A program made the position numbers and the translations under genes. From Mesorhizobium sangaii (lineage in GTDB: Bacteria; Pseudomonadota; Alphaproteobacteria; Rhizobiales; Rhizobiaceae), in contig NZ_JACHEF010000001.1 of the NCBI RefSeq assembly GCF_014207355.1, positions 731,903-795,902 on the forward strand: a DNA stretch of 64,000 nucleotides. Reading direction: 5' to 3'. Shown piece by piece: positions 8,581 through 16,054 of the stretch. How positions within the stretch are numbered: position 1 is the stretch's first letter; each line of letters begins with the position of its first letter. Under the pieces are notes generated by a model. It saw only the letters and a program-made list of their open reading frames with translations, was not told the DNA's origin and made no database searches.

Positions 8581-9702
8581 TTACTGCGCGATTGGCGCGT
8601 ACTTGCCGTCATGCCACTGGTTGATGTCGTAGCTGGCATTCTTGAGGTCGCCCTTTTCGTCGAAGGTGACGTTGCCGACAACGGTGCTGATCGGCGTGCC
8701 GTTCTTCAACGCTTCGGCAACCTTGCCCGGATCGTCGCTGCCGGCGCGCTTGACGCCTTCGGCGAAGGCCTGGACCACCGCGTAGGAGAACAGCGTGAAG
8801 CCCTCCGGTACGAAGCCGCCCGCCTTGATCTTCTCGACGGCTGCCTTGGCTTCTGGCTTTGCCTGCGGATCCGACGGGAAGACGAACATCGTGCCTTCGC
8901 CGGCCGGGCCGGCAACCTGCCAAAACTCCGGCGAAGCGATGGAGTCCGGCATGATCAGCTGGAACTTCAGGTTCTGTTCCGCCGACTGGCGCAGGATCAG
9001 GCCGGCTTCAGGATGGTAACCACCGAAATAGACGACGTCGGCCTTCAGATCCTTGAGCTTGGTGACGAGAGCCGAATAGTCCTTCTCGCCGGCATTGATG
9101 CCGTCATAGTACACCTCCTTGAGGCCACCGGCATTCATGGTTGCCCTGACGGCGTCGGCCACGCCCTGTCCGTAGGCGCTCTTGTCGTGCAGGACGACGA
9201 CGTTCTTGGCTGCAAACTTCTTGGCGATCCATGGGCCGATGAAGGCGCCTTGCGCATCGTCACGCGTATAAAGCCGCATGATCGTCGGCCAGCCGGCCTT
9301 GGCCGCGGCGTCGGTCAGCACCGGGTTTGACGAGGCCGGGCTCATCATGAGGGCGCCGGCTTCGGCATAGACGGCAGAGGCCGGGATGCTCGAACCCGAA
9401 CAGGCGTGGCCATCGACGAACTTGACGCCATCGGCGACGATGCGGTTGGCGACCGACACGGCCTGCTTGGGATCGCACTGGTCGTCCTGGATGCTCAGCT
9501 TGATCTGGCGGCCGTCGACACCACCTGCCGCGTTGATCGCATCAGCAGCGGCCTGTGCGCCCTGCTTGAACTGATCGCCGATGGTGGCGAGTTGCCCCGT
9601 CATCGGACCGACCACCGCAAAGGTGATGTCGTCGGCGAATGCGACCGGCGCACTCATCATCAGGCCAAAAACGGCCGCGCTCAAAATACTCATTTTTTTC
9701 AT
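8581..9702 (-). CDS. branched-chain amino acid ABC transporter, periplasmic binding protein (LivJ/BraC type)
   Basis: A 373-residue periplasmic receptor with a signal peptide (MMSAPVAFA) and the LivJ fold: ITFAVVGPMTGQLA at the mature N-terminus, DDQCDPKQAVSVANRIV, and VDGHACSGSSIPASAVY in the ligand cleft. The two cysteines (QCDP and HACSG) match the disulphide seen in LIV-binding proteins. The ATG at 9702 follows GGAGGAG by about ten bases; earlier in-frame starts are rejected because the signal peptide would lie 26 residues in. No permease or ATPase genes are adjacent, so the receptor is encoded apart from its transporter. Its leader is unusually structured. Confidence 0.9.
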   Translation of the reverse strand: MKKMSILSAAVFGLMMSAPVAFADDITFAVVGPMTGQLATIGDQFKQGAQAAADAINAAGGVDGRQIKLSIQDDQCDPKQAVSVANRIVADGVKFVDGHACSGSSIPASAVYAEAGALMMSPASSNPVLTDAAAKAGWPTIMRLYTRDDAQGAFIGPWIAKKFAAKNVVVLHDKSAYGQGVADAVRATMNAGGLKEVYYDGINAGEKDYSALVTKLKDLKADVVYFGGYHPEAGLILRQSAEQNLKFQLIMPDSIASPEFWQVAGPAGEGTMFVFPSDPQAKPEAKAAVEKIKAGGFVPEGFTLFSYAVVQAFAEGVKRAGSDDPGKVAEALKNGTPISTVVGNVTFDEKGDLKNASYDINQWHDGKYAPIAQ

Positions 9703-9725
9703 GGTGATAGAACTCCTCCACTCAC

Positions 9726-9745
9726 GCGCGGCCGCCCGGCCGCGC
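9726..9745. promoter_or_regulatory. GC hairpin just upstream of the binding-protein ribosome site
   Basis: A perfect 9-bp inverted repeat (GCGCGGCCG with CGGCCGCGC) with a two-base gap, ending about seven bases before the GGAGGAG of the LivJ-type gene. In RNA it would form a very stable stem next to the ribosome site. A role in mRNA stability or translation is inference. Confidence 0.4.
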
Positions 9746-9838
9746 TTCTTCCAGAGAGGCGGGACAATTTCATCCTTCACCGGACCTGTCTAGGCGCATC
9801 GGCGGCACTCGATTGGGCCTGCAAGATGTCATCCACGC

Positions 9839-9881
9839 AAAAAAGCCACGCCAGCCTTGTTCCGGCTGGTCGTGGCTTTTT
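9839..9881 (-). terminator. strong intrinsic terminator or attenuator, 136 bases before the LivJ-type gene
   Basis: An 11-bp plus 6-bp stem (AAAAAGCCACG, CCAGCC / GGCTGG, CGTGGCTTTTT) with one bulged T and a seven-base loop. Read on the minus strand it ends in six T, and on the plus strand in five, so it can terminate either way. It lies 245 bases after the Sel1-like gene and 136 bases before the LivJ-type start, so it either ends the former transcript or acts as an attenuator in the latter leader. Confidence 0.75.
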
Positions 9882-10125
9882 GCTCGTCAAGCGGCCCCAA
9901 GCGCCCCCGCGCCCCGAAATCCCGCTCGCCTTCCCCGCATCGCGCGACTGAGCCCGGCCGGCCTGTCGCGTTCTTTTCATTTCTTGTTTGAGCCTGGTTC
10001 CGAAAACCGTGCTCCAGGTCGTCGACCGTCTTGCGCGGCCTTCCATTCCGCCGGGTCCGGCCGTCTGTGCGGTCTTGATCCCGGGCTTCCCTGTCTTGGA
10101 TAGGTCTATCCGCGGTCGGCGGATC

Positions 10126-10392
10126 TCAGTGCATGGTCATCCATTCGCGAGCTTCGCGAAGCGCCTTCGCGATCTCGACCTTAGACATCGCTGCCGACAG
10201 TTCGGAACGCAGTTCCGCGGCGCGGGCCGAGCCCTTGATGGCGGCAATGTTGAACCATTTGTGGGCGGCAACGACATCGGTCTCGCAATCGCGACCCGTC
10301 GCATACATCATGCCCAGTTCGAAAAGAATGTCGGCCTGGGCAGTTGCCCCCATGGCGCCGAAGCCTGCTTCAAGCATTTCAAAACGTGCCAT
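10126..10392 (-). CDS. short Sel1-like repeat protein
   Basis: An 88-residue soluble protein with one Sel1-type helical repeat: ILFELGMMYATGRDCETDVVAAHKWFNIAAIKGS contains the L-G-x-x-Y-x-x-G and A-x-x-W-x-x-x-A-A spacing of the family. A final helix follows (SKVEIAKALREAREW). Sel1 repeats mediate protein-protein contacts; nothing more specific can be said. There is no signal peptide. AGGGGA lies about seven bases before the ATG. It is transcribed away from the DUF2147 gene across a 450-base AT-rich gap. Confidence 0.75.
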   Translation of the reverse strand: MARFEMLEAGFGAMGATAQADILFELGMMYATGRDCETDVVAAHKWFNIAAIKGSARAAELRSELSAAMSKVEIAKALREAREWMTMH

Positions 10393-10843
10393 TTTTCAAT
10401 CCCCTGTTCTGGCCCTGTCTGGCTCCCGAGAGCTGCCTTCGTTTGTCCTTGCGGGCTGCTCTTCCGATGCTTTCGAGAATGCCGTGGAGGCTTGAATCCG
10501 CCGTTAAATGGCGTGCTTAATTTGAGGAAAACAAAGCTAAAACAAGAGGTAAACGCGGAAATTCGTTAAGGATACAAAGCCAGCAATCGCGCCGGTTTTA
10601 TTCAAATTCGACGAAAATTCTCGCGGCGAGAATCAACACTCCGCTAACCACGGGAAACAAACACGATCCGCGGATGCTTTCCCTTCTTGCCTGTGCGGCC
10701 CGCGCGGGGCGCCTTTCAGAATCGCGAAATCTTACGCTGCGGCACCGCTTTTGTTTTGCCAGGAGCTGGATTAGCTTACGTTTGCGTAAGCGGCAGACCG
10801 GCGAGGCGGAGCGTCGGGCCGCATATCCAAAGGGAGGAAGCCC
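10393..10843. other. 450-base divergent intergenic region
   Basis: No gene seen. The left two thirds (about 10500-10640) are AT-rich with many A-runs and probably hold the divergent promoters of the Sel1-like and DUF2147 genes. An operator-like inverted repeat (10774-10791) lies near the right end. Confidence 0.5.
10774..10791. promoter_or_regulatory. operator-like inverted repeat upstream of the DUF2147 gene
   Basis: GCTTACG and CGTAAGC form a perfect 7-bp inverted repeat around TTTG, 53 bases before the ATG at 10844. The half-site TTACG resembles operators of MerR- and TetR-family regulators of the LiuR kind. No such regulator lies next to it, so the binding protein is unknown. Confidence 0.4.
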
Positions 10844-11185
10844 ATGTTTCGAAAAGTGAGCCTGGCCCTGGCGGCCACATTGATCATGGCGGGTGCGGCG
10901 TGGGCCGATCCGATCGAAGGCAATTGGAAGACACAGGCCGGAGATACCGCAGCCATCGCCGGCAGCGACACATTTTCCATCACGCTCAAGTCGGGCAAAT
11001 TTGCCGGCAAGACCATCGGCTCGCTCAAGGCCGCAGGCGACAACAAATATGCCGGCAACATCACCGATCCGGCAAACGACAAGACCTATTCAGGCAAGGC
11101 GACATTGTCGGGCACCTCGCTCAAGATGAGCGGCTGCGTGCTTGGCGGACTGATCTGCAAGAGCCAGACCTGGCACAAGCTCTGA
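10844..11185 (+). CDS. DUF2147-type secreted protein
   Basis: A 113-residue exported protein: signal peptide to about residue 21 (ATLIMAGAAWA), then a small beta barrel starting DPIEGNWKTQAGDTAAI and closing with MSGCVLGGLICKSQTWHKL. The opening G-x-W, the cysteine pair near the end and the final W match the DUF2147 family, whose biochemical role is unknown. GGGAGG stands seven bases before the ATG. A strong terminator follows, so the gene appears to be a single transcription unit, probably controlled through the inverted repeat upstream. Confidence 0.8.
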   Translation: MFRKVSLALAATLIMAGAAWADPIEGNWKTQAGDTAAIAGSDTFSITLKSGKFAGKTIGSLKAAGDNKYAGNITDPANDKTYSGKATLSGTSLKMSGCVLGGLICKSQTWHKL

Positions 11186-11207
11186 TCGACCGCATCCTCA
11201 CGACATG

Positions 11208-11237
11208 AAAACGGGGCCTCGACTGGCCCCGTTTTTA
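11208..11237 (+). terminator. Rho-independent terminator after the DUF2147 gene
   Basis: An eight-base GC stem (ACGGGGCC with GGCCCCGT), a six-base loop, and a following TTTTATTT run, starting 22 bases after the stop codon of the DUF2147 gene. Flanking A and T runs extend the stem. Confidence 0.85.
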
Positions 11238-11410
11238 TTTGTCCGGGCGCAAGGAGCCTGCCCGTGGTTCGCCTCCCACCGTACCTGCCGGACTGACGCC
11301 GGCCCCGTCAGAATCCGATCAACCAATTTGAACCGCAGATGAACGCCGGCATCAGAGCCGGTTCAGTCGCGCTCGGGCATTCTCCTGCGTGTTGAAGGAG
11401 ACACGACCCA

Positions 11411-11569
11411 ATGCTTGCGCGCCGCTTCACCATCGTCTGCCTGCTGATGAGCCTGTTTGGAATGTTCTTCGCCATCCTCGTCGCCGAAACGGGCCGTCCG
11501 GCCCGCGCCTGGGACGAAGCCGGTTCCAGGACCTGCCACCTCGCCTGCCCCAACCACCTTCGCAACTGA
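11411..11569 (+). CDS. small membrane or secreted protein (52 aa)
   Basis: An ATG frame preceded by AAGGAG (about 11 bases). The product starts MLARRFTIVCLLMSLFGMFF, a positively charged N-terminus plus a hydrophobic segment typical of a signal anchor. The tail has two cysteines (RTCHLACPNHLRN). I know no family name. It sits alone between a strong terminator and a second tiny ORF. The ribosome site and the signal-like N-terminus argue that it is real. Confidence 0.45.
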   Translation: MLARRFTIVCLLMSLFGMFFAILVAETGRPARAWDEAGSRTCHLACPNHLRN

Positions 11570-11608
11570 ACAAAGAAACCAAGACCTCGAAAAGAAAAGC
11601 AGAACACC

Positions 11609-11803
11609 ATGAACCGCATCGCCGCCAACGCTCTCAAGACCCTTCGGCTTCTGCCGCGGGCGGCGCTTATCCTGATGGTTCTGGCTGCTCCGGTCCTGGC
11701 TGTGCCGATGATGCGCGCCGATGCCGGCTCGACGATCGAAGCGCCAGCCTTGAGGAAGTCCGGCGTCGGCTTCGTGCTCCTGGTCAGCCTGCAGCGCGGT
11801 TAA
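11609..11803 (+). CDS. possible small secreted protein (64 aa)
   Basis: The frame encodes a basic start followed by a strong hydrophobic stretch (AALILMVLAAPVLAVPMM) and a short tail. It lies 39 bases after the 52-residue ORF and 75 bases before AMP nucleosidase. The ribosome site is weak (AGCAGAA), and no family is recognised. It could be a leader-type microprotein or chance. Confidence 0.35.
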   Translation: MNRIAANALKTLRLLPRAALILMVLAAPVLAVPMMRADAGSTIEAPALRKSGVGFVLLVSLQRG

Positions 11804-11877
11804 AGAAAAAGGACGCTTTGGCAGCCTTCGGTCGCGACACCCCTCCCAAGAGCCGATCCAAGTCTCTATATTGAGCC

Positions 11878-13383
11878 ATGGAAAAGCGAATCTATCCACA
11901 AGCCATCGAATCGGTCGTCATGCCGGAGCCTTTTGGCCGGCAAAGCTTTGATAACCCCAAAAAGGCCGTCGCCGCACTGCAGGCGTTGTACGACCGCAAC
12001 ACCAAGTTCCTTCGCGATTCCTTTGCGGCGCTGGCGGCAGCGGGTGGCGACAACAGCAAGCGCTACCGCGCCTTCTACCCGGAGATCGGCGTCACCACCA
12101 ATTCGTTCACCCAGATCGACTCGCGCCAGGCCTACGGCCATATGCCGACGCCGGGACATTTTTCGACCACCATCACCCAGCCGGGCCTGTTCGAGAGCTA
12201 CCTGGTCGAGCAGTTGCGCCTGATCATGCGCAATCATGGCGTCGCGGTCACCGTGTCGGAATCGACCACCCCCATACCGTTGCATTTCGCCTTTCTCGAA
12301 GGCACCCATGTCGACGGCTCGGCCGCCGAGCGCATCAAGCGGCCGATCCGCGACCTGTTCGACGTGCCGGACCTCGACGGCACCGACGACCAGATCGCCA
12401 ACGGCACTTTCGAAGTGGCCTTCGGCGAACCACGGCCGTTGGCGCCCTTCACGGCGCAGCGCATCGACTATTCGCTGCACCGCCTGTCGCACTATACGGC
12501 GACCACGCCGCAGCATTTCCAGAACTTCGTGCTGTTCACCAATTACCAGTTCTACATCGACGAGTTCGTTGCCCGGGCGCGCGACCTGATGGCCAGCGGC
12601 GGCGGCGGATATAGCGAGTTCGTCGAGCCGGGCAATGTCGTCACCAAGGGCGGGCAAAGCGCGCCGAGCGAAGGGGTCGCGCCGCCACGCCTGCCGCAGA
12701 TGCCGGCCTATCATCTGAAGAAGCCGAACCATGGCGGCATCACCATGGTCAATATCGGCGTCGGGCCTTCCAACGCCAAGACGATCACCGACCATATCGC
12801 GGTGCTGAGGCCGCATGCCTGGGTCATGCTTGGCCACTGCGCCGGGCTGCGCAACACCCAGGCGCTCGGCGACTATGTGCTGGCGCATGCCTATGTTCGG
12901 GAGGATCACGTTCTCGACGACGACCTGCCGGTCTGGGTGCCGATCCCGCCGCTGGCCGAGATCCAGGTGGCGCTGCAGGAGGCAGTTGCCGAAGTCACCG
13001 GCCTGTCCGGCTATGACCTCAAGCGCATCATGCGCACCGGCACCGTCGCCACCATCGACAACCGCAACTGGGAGCTGCGCGACCAGCGCGGACCGGTGCA
13101 GCGTCTATCACAGTCGCGCGCCATCGCGCTCGATATGGAATCGGCGACGATCGCGGCCAACGGCTTCCGCTTCCGCGTGCCCTACGGCACGCTGCTGTGC
13201 GTTTCGGACAAACCCCTGCATGGCGAGTTGAAGCTGCCCGGCATGGCGACCGAGTTCTACAAGCGGCAGGTGGCGCAGCACCTGACCATCGGCATCCGGG
13301 CGATGGAGAAACTCGCGGAAATGCCGATGGAACGGCTGCATTCGCGCAAGCTGAGAAGTTTTTCGGAGACGGCGTTCCAATAG
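11878..13383 (+). CDS. amn: AMP nucleosidase
   Basis: Hydrolyses AMP to adenine and ribose 5-phosphate in the cytoplasm, a route that adjusts the adenylate pool. The 501 residues comprise the Amn-specific N-terminal domain (GVTTNSFTQIDSRQAYGHM near residue 75, then HFAFLEGTHVDGS) and a C-terminal nucleoside-phosphorylase-type domain with VNIGVGPSNAKTITDHIAVL, LGHCAGLRNTQALGDYVLA and the substrate-binding ALDMESATIAANGFRFRVPYGTLLCVSDKPLHGE. Length fits the bacterial enzyme (about 480-500). It stands alone, with a tandem palindromic repeat array directly downstream. Confidence 0.93.
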   Translation: MEKRIYPQAIESVVMPEPFGRQSFDNPKKAVAALQALYDRNTKFLRDSFAALAAAGGDNSKRYRAFYPEIGVTTNSFTQIDSRQAYGHMPTPGHFSTTITQPGLFESYLVEQLRLIMRNHGVAVTVSESTTPIPLHFAFLEGTHVDGSAAERIKRPIRDLFDVPDLDGTDDQIANGTFEVAFGEPRPLAPFTAQRIDYSLHRLSHYTATTPQHFQNFVLFTNYQFYIDEFVARARDLMASGGGGYSEFVEPGNVVTKGGQSAPSEGVAPPRLPQMPAYHLKKPNHGGITMVNIGVGPSNAKTITDHIAVLRPHAWVMLGHCAGLRNTQALGDYVLAHAYVREDHVLDDDLPVWVPIPPLAEIQVALQEAVAEVTGLSGYDLKRIMRTGTVATIDNRNWELRDQRGPVQRLSQSRAIALDMESATIAANGFRFRVPYGTLLCVSDKPLHGELKLPGMATEFYKRQVAQHLTIGIRAMEKLAEMPMERLHSRKLRSFSETAFQ

Positions 13384-13401
13384 GCTAATTGCGCATCGCA
13401 C

Positions 13402-13561
13402 AACGCGTGTCGCGTTGAAACCGCCGCGCATTTTTGGGCGACATGCATTTTGTTTTATGCATGTCGTTGCCCCAAAACCGCTGCGCACTCTTGGGCGACA
13501 TGCATTTGTTTTATGCATGCCGTTGCCCCAAAACCACTGGGCACTTTTGGGCGACATGCAT
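13402..13561. repeat. tandem array of three palindromic elements (period about 56 bp)
   Basis: Two full 49-bp units (13457-13505 and 13513-13561) and a degenerate first unit (about 13402-13448). Each full unit begins ATGCATGTCG or ATGCATGCCG, ends GCGACATGCAT, and has an inner stem CCCAA/TTGGG around the core AAAACCG-N5-CAC. Spacers are TTGTTTT or a close variant. Each unit could form a hairpin. Similar cores with other arms occur at 14701, 34918, 39324 and 63934. Confidence 0.85.
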
Positions 13562-13646
13562 TGGGCATTTCGTCATCTTGATTGGGCCGCATTTTTGCCG
13601 ATAACCGTGCAGCATCACAGTTGGCAACCCGTGCAGACCTGACCCG

Positions 13647-14687
13647 ATGAGACGCAGTCGAGACATGGCAGCTTCACTGGCATTCATCGCGATGATGATG
13701 TTCTCGGTTGCCGTGGTCGCCGGGTTCTTCGGCGCCTTGCACCCGGCCTTCGATTCCTTCTCGCATTTCCGGGTTCATCTTGCCGTGCTGATGGCGCTTT
13801 GCGCGCTGCCGCTGTTGGCCACGACATTTCGCCTGCAAGCGGCCGCGGCGTTACTTTTTGCCGTGGCGGCCTTTGCCACCACAATGAGCGCGCTACCACA
13901 GCCGTGGCCGGTGGAAGCGGTCGCCAAGCCCGCTGGCCAGATGGTCTACAAGCTGCTGCAGATGAACCTGCGCTACGACAATCCGACGCCGAAGAAGGTG
14001 CTGTCGCTGATCGGCCGGACCAATCCCGACGTGATCACCCTCGACGAGGTGTCGGCGATGTGGACCACCGAGCTTAGCTATATCAGCAGCGCCTATCCAT
14101 ACCGGATCCTCTGTCCCTACCCCAACGGCATATTCGGCGTCGCGCTGCTCTCGCGGCGGCCCTTTGCCGCCGGCACCGAGCCGCATTGCGAGCGGCGCGG
14201 CGCCATGGCGACAGCGACCGTCGACTTCGGCGGCATTGGCGTCGATGTCGCGGCGATCCATCTCAGCTGGCCTTGGCCACGCGAGCAGCACTGGCAGATC
14301 GGTGAGCTAGCCGAGTCGCTCTCCTCGCTCGGCGAGACAGCCATCATGGCGGGCGACTGCAACGCCGTGCCATGGAGCGCCGCCGTGCGCCGCGTCGCCG
14401 CGCTCGGCGGGCTGACCGTCATGCCATCCGCCGGACCGACCTGGACATACATCAAGCTGCCGGACTTCCTGCGGCGTTTCGCCGGCCTGCCGATCGACCA
14501 GGTTTTCAGCAAGGGCGGCGTGACCATTCATTCCGCGACACGGCTGGAAGAAACTGGCTCGGACCATCTGCCGGTGCTGGTCGAGTTCTCGCTCAGGCTG
14601 AACGAGCAAAAGCCGACCGACGAACACGAGACCGCGACTGCGATGCTGACACCGACGGGAAAATCGCGAAACGGATATCAGGGTTAG
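13647..14687 (+). CDS. membrane-anchored endonuclease/exonuclease/phosphatase-family protein
   Basis: A 346-residue protein with three N-terminal hydrophobic segments (about residues 8-30, 38-58 and 63-80) and a C-terminal EEP domain. Motifs in order are LLQMNLRYDNPTP (metal-site Asn), TNPDVITLDEV (catalytic Glu), IHLSWPWP, MAGDCNAVPWS (Asp and Asn) and GSDHLPVLVEF (final Asp-His). The membrane part followed by EEP resembles YafD/EndA-like rhizobial proteins annotated as endonucleases; the natural substrate could be a phosphodiester lipid or DNA. The ribosome site is weak, and a second ATG at 13665 is a possible start. Upstream lies the palindrome array and downstream another palindromic element. 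Confidence 0.82.
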   Translation: MRRSRDMAASLAFIAMMMFSVAVVAGFFGALHPAFDSFSHFRVHLAVLMALCALPLLATTFRLQAAAALLFAVAAFATTMSALPQPWPVEAVAKPAGQMVYKLLQMNLRYDNPTPKKVLSLIGRTNPDVITLDEVSAMWTTELSYISSAYPYRILCPYPNGIFGVALLSRRPFAAGTEPHCERRGAMATATVDFGGIGVDVAAIHLSWPWPREQHWQIGELAESLSSLGETAIMAGDCNAVPWSAAVRRVAALGGLTVMPSAGPTWTYIKLPDFLRRFAGLPIDQVFSKGGVTIHSATRLEETGSDHLPVLVEFSLRLNEQKPTDEHETATAMLTPTGKSRNGYQG

Positions 14688-14700
14688 AGGCCGTTAGAAG

Positions 14701-14741
14701 ATGATCCTTTCCGACAACCGGATTCCACTTTTTGGGATCAT
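14701..14741. repeat. palindromic intergenic element, ATGATC-arm type
   Basis: A 41-bp element with arms ATGATC and GATCAT, containing ACAACCG-N5-CACTTTT. This arm and core combination closely resembles the short palindromes scattered between genes of rhizobia (RIME-like, from memory). It lies between two genes on the plus strand. Confidence 0.7.
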
Positions 14742-14836
14742 ACTCTAAGTCGGAGTTCGGACCCTTGGCGTGTTCGATTTGACATGGCTCGATGGTCCGC
14801 CGAAGGTCGGCCAGCTCAACATACGGGGTGCCGTGC

Positions 14837-15343
14837 ATGTCGCCCACCTTCATCGTCAGACGCGCCACGCCGGAGGACGAAGCTGGGGTAAGCGAGTTGC
14901 TTCTCGCTTCATACCCCGGCCTGATGCGCACTACATACGATCAGACCATTCTTGAAGCTGCGCTGCCTTTGATCACTCGGGCAAATCCTGCGCTGCTTTC
15001 GGCTGGCACCTACTATCTCGCGGTCAATGACGATGGCTTTGCCGTCGGCTGCGGCGGTTGGTCCCGGGAACGGCCCGGAAGCTCCGAGGTAGAGCACGGA
15101 CTCGCGCACATCCGACATTTCGCCACACGTCCCGAATGGTTGGGCCGTGGGATCGGGCGCCAGCTTTACCGGCGTTGCGAAGAAGATGCAGGCTCGTCCG
15201 GTGTGCGCCGTTTCGAATGCCAGGCAAGCCTCAACGCAGAGGGGTTCTATGCAGCCTTGGGCTTCAGGTCGGTAGGGCGGATCGAAGTGCGCATTGGCCC
15301 TGGGCCGATGTTGCCTTCCGTCCTGATGGAACGGACCATTTGA
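14837..15343 (+). CDS. GNAT-family N-acetyltransferase
   Basis: A 168-residue cytoplasmic acetyltransferase of unknown substrate. It starts with FIVRRATPEDEAGVSELLLASYPG (N-terminal GNAT strand and helix). The central strand leads into LAHIRHFATRPEWLGRGIGRQLYRRCEE, the acetyl-CoA pyrophosphate loop R/Q-x-x-G-x-G/A, and the closing part is RRFECQASLNAEGFYAALGFRSVGRIEV with the family's Y-x-x-x-G-F. The ATG at 14837 places the domain directly at the N-terminus; an earlier in-frame GTG or ATG would add 15 unrelated residues. Confidence 0.85.
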   Translation: MSPTFIVRRATPEDEAGVSELLLASYPGLMRTTYDQTILEAALPLITRANPALLSAGTYYLAVNDDGFAVGCGGWSRERPGSSEVEHGLAHIRHFATRPEWLGRGIGRQLYRRCEEDAGSSGVRRFECQASLNAEGFYAALGFRSVGRIEVRIGPGPMLPSVLMERTI

Positions 15344-15392
15344 ACGTCAAGCCTGGCGCAGTGTGCTCGTTCCCGCCGATTGATTTTTGCCC

Positions 15393-15992
15393 CTAGGGCC
15401 GCTCCAGGGCCTCGACCAGATATTCTACGTGACCGCCTTCCCGGTGTTCGCGCGCGTCGAAGGCATTCTGCCTGGCTTCATAGTCGACAAAGACCGCGTC
15501 GATCCGCCGCCGCGCCTCACGCCGTGCCTTGGAACACTGGGGGTCATTGGAGACTGTCAGGCCCCTGAGCGATTTCTCGGTCGCACTCATCATCTGCCTG
15601 GCAATGTCGCCATGGGTCGCCTCATGCGCGCGAACGCCGGCGAAGAACCGCGCCCAGCGCTTGTCGAGGGCCGGCGGGAGGGCGGACGCGACACGGGGGT
15701 AGGTGAAATTCAGGTTGAGCGTTCCGTTGACTTGCCCGATGCGGCAGGTGCCCTTGACCTCAACAAGGTCGAACTCCCAGGCCTTTGTATAGCTTGTCTG
15801 TGCGATGGCGCGAGCCATGAAGCCGTGCCTCGGCCCGTTGCGGTCCATGGACTCGATCAGAGCCTCTCCGGTCTTGCCGGAGATGTCGTATGTCTGCGTC
15901 TTTACCAGGATTTTCACGCCGGCCGATGCGGCCGTCGCGGAACCGCACAAGGCGCCGACGATCGCCAGACCTGAAAGAATGAACAAGCGCAT
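15393..15992 (-). CDS. DUF922 secreted Zn-dependent protease-like protein
   Basis: A 199-residue exported protein with a signal peptide (residues 1-24, ending AASA). The mature part carries RAHEATHGDIARQMM, whose HEATH (H123, E124, H127) is a HExxH zinc-protease motif typical of DUF922. Before it is a beta-rich region (YDISGKTGEALIESMDRNGP, then NLNFTYP). AAGGAG lies seven bases before the ATG; residues further upstream in the same frame are translation of the ETF-QO tail. It follows the ETF-QO gene on the same strand but is separated from it by a hairpin. The substrate is unknown. Confidence 0.8.
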   Translation of the reverse strand: MRLFILSGLAIVGALCGSATAASAGVKILVKTQTYDISGKTGEALIESMDRNGPRHGFMARAIAQTSYTKAWEFDLVEVKGTCRIGQVNGTLNLNFTYPRVASALPPALDKRWARFFAGVRAHEATHGDIARQMMSATEKSLRGLTVSNDPQCSKARREARRRIDAVFVDYEARQNAFDAREHREGGHVEYLVEALERP

Positions 15993-16016
15993 ATCCGGCT
16001 CCTTTCCATGACGATG

Positions 16017-16054
16017 AGTGGACCGGCGGCAGAGTACCGCCGGCGCGATCCACT
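16017..16054 (-). terminator. hairpin directly after the ETF-QO stop codon
   Basis: Two nested perfect stems, AGTGGA/TCCACT outside and CCGGCGG/CCGCCGG inside, form a 38-base hairpin that abuts the ETF-QO stop. There is no T-tract, so it may block exonucleases or work with Rho rather than being a classic terminator. Confidence 0.5.

Noticed and set aside
13402..13561. CRISPR-like regular repeats
   Set aside because: The units are palindromic over their whole length with short constant T-rich spacers. There are no unique spacers and no cas genes.
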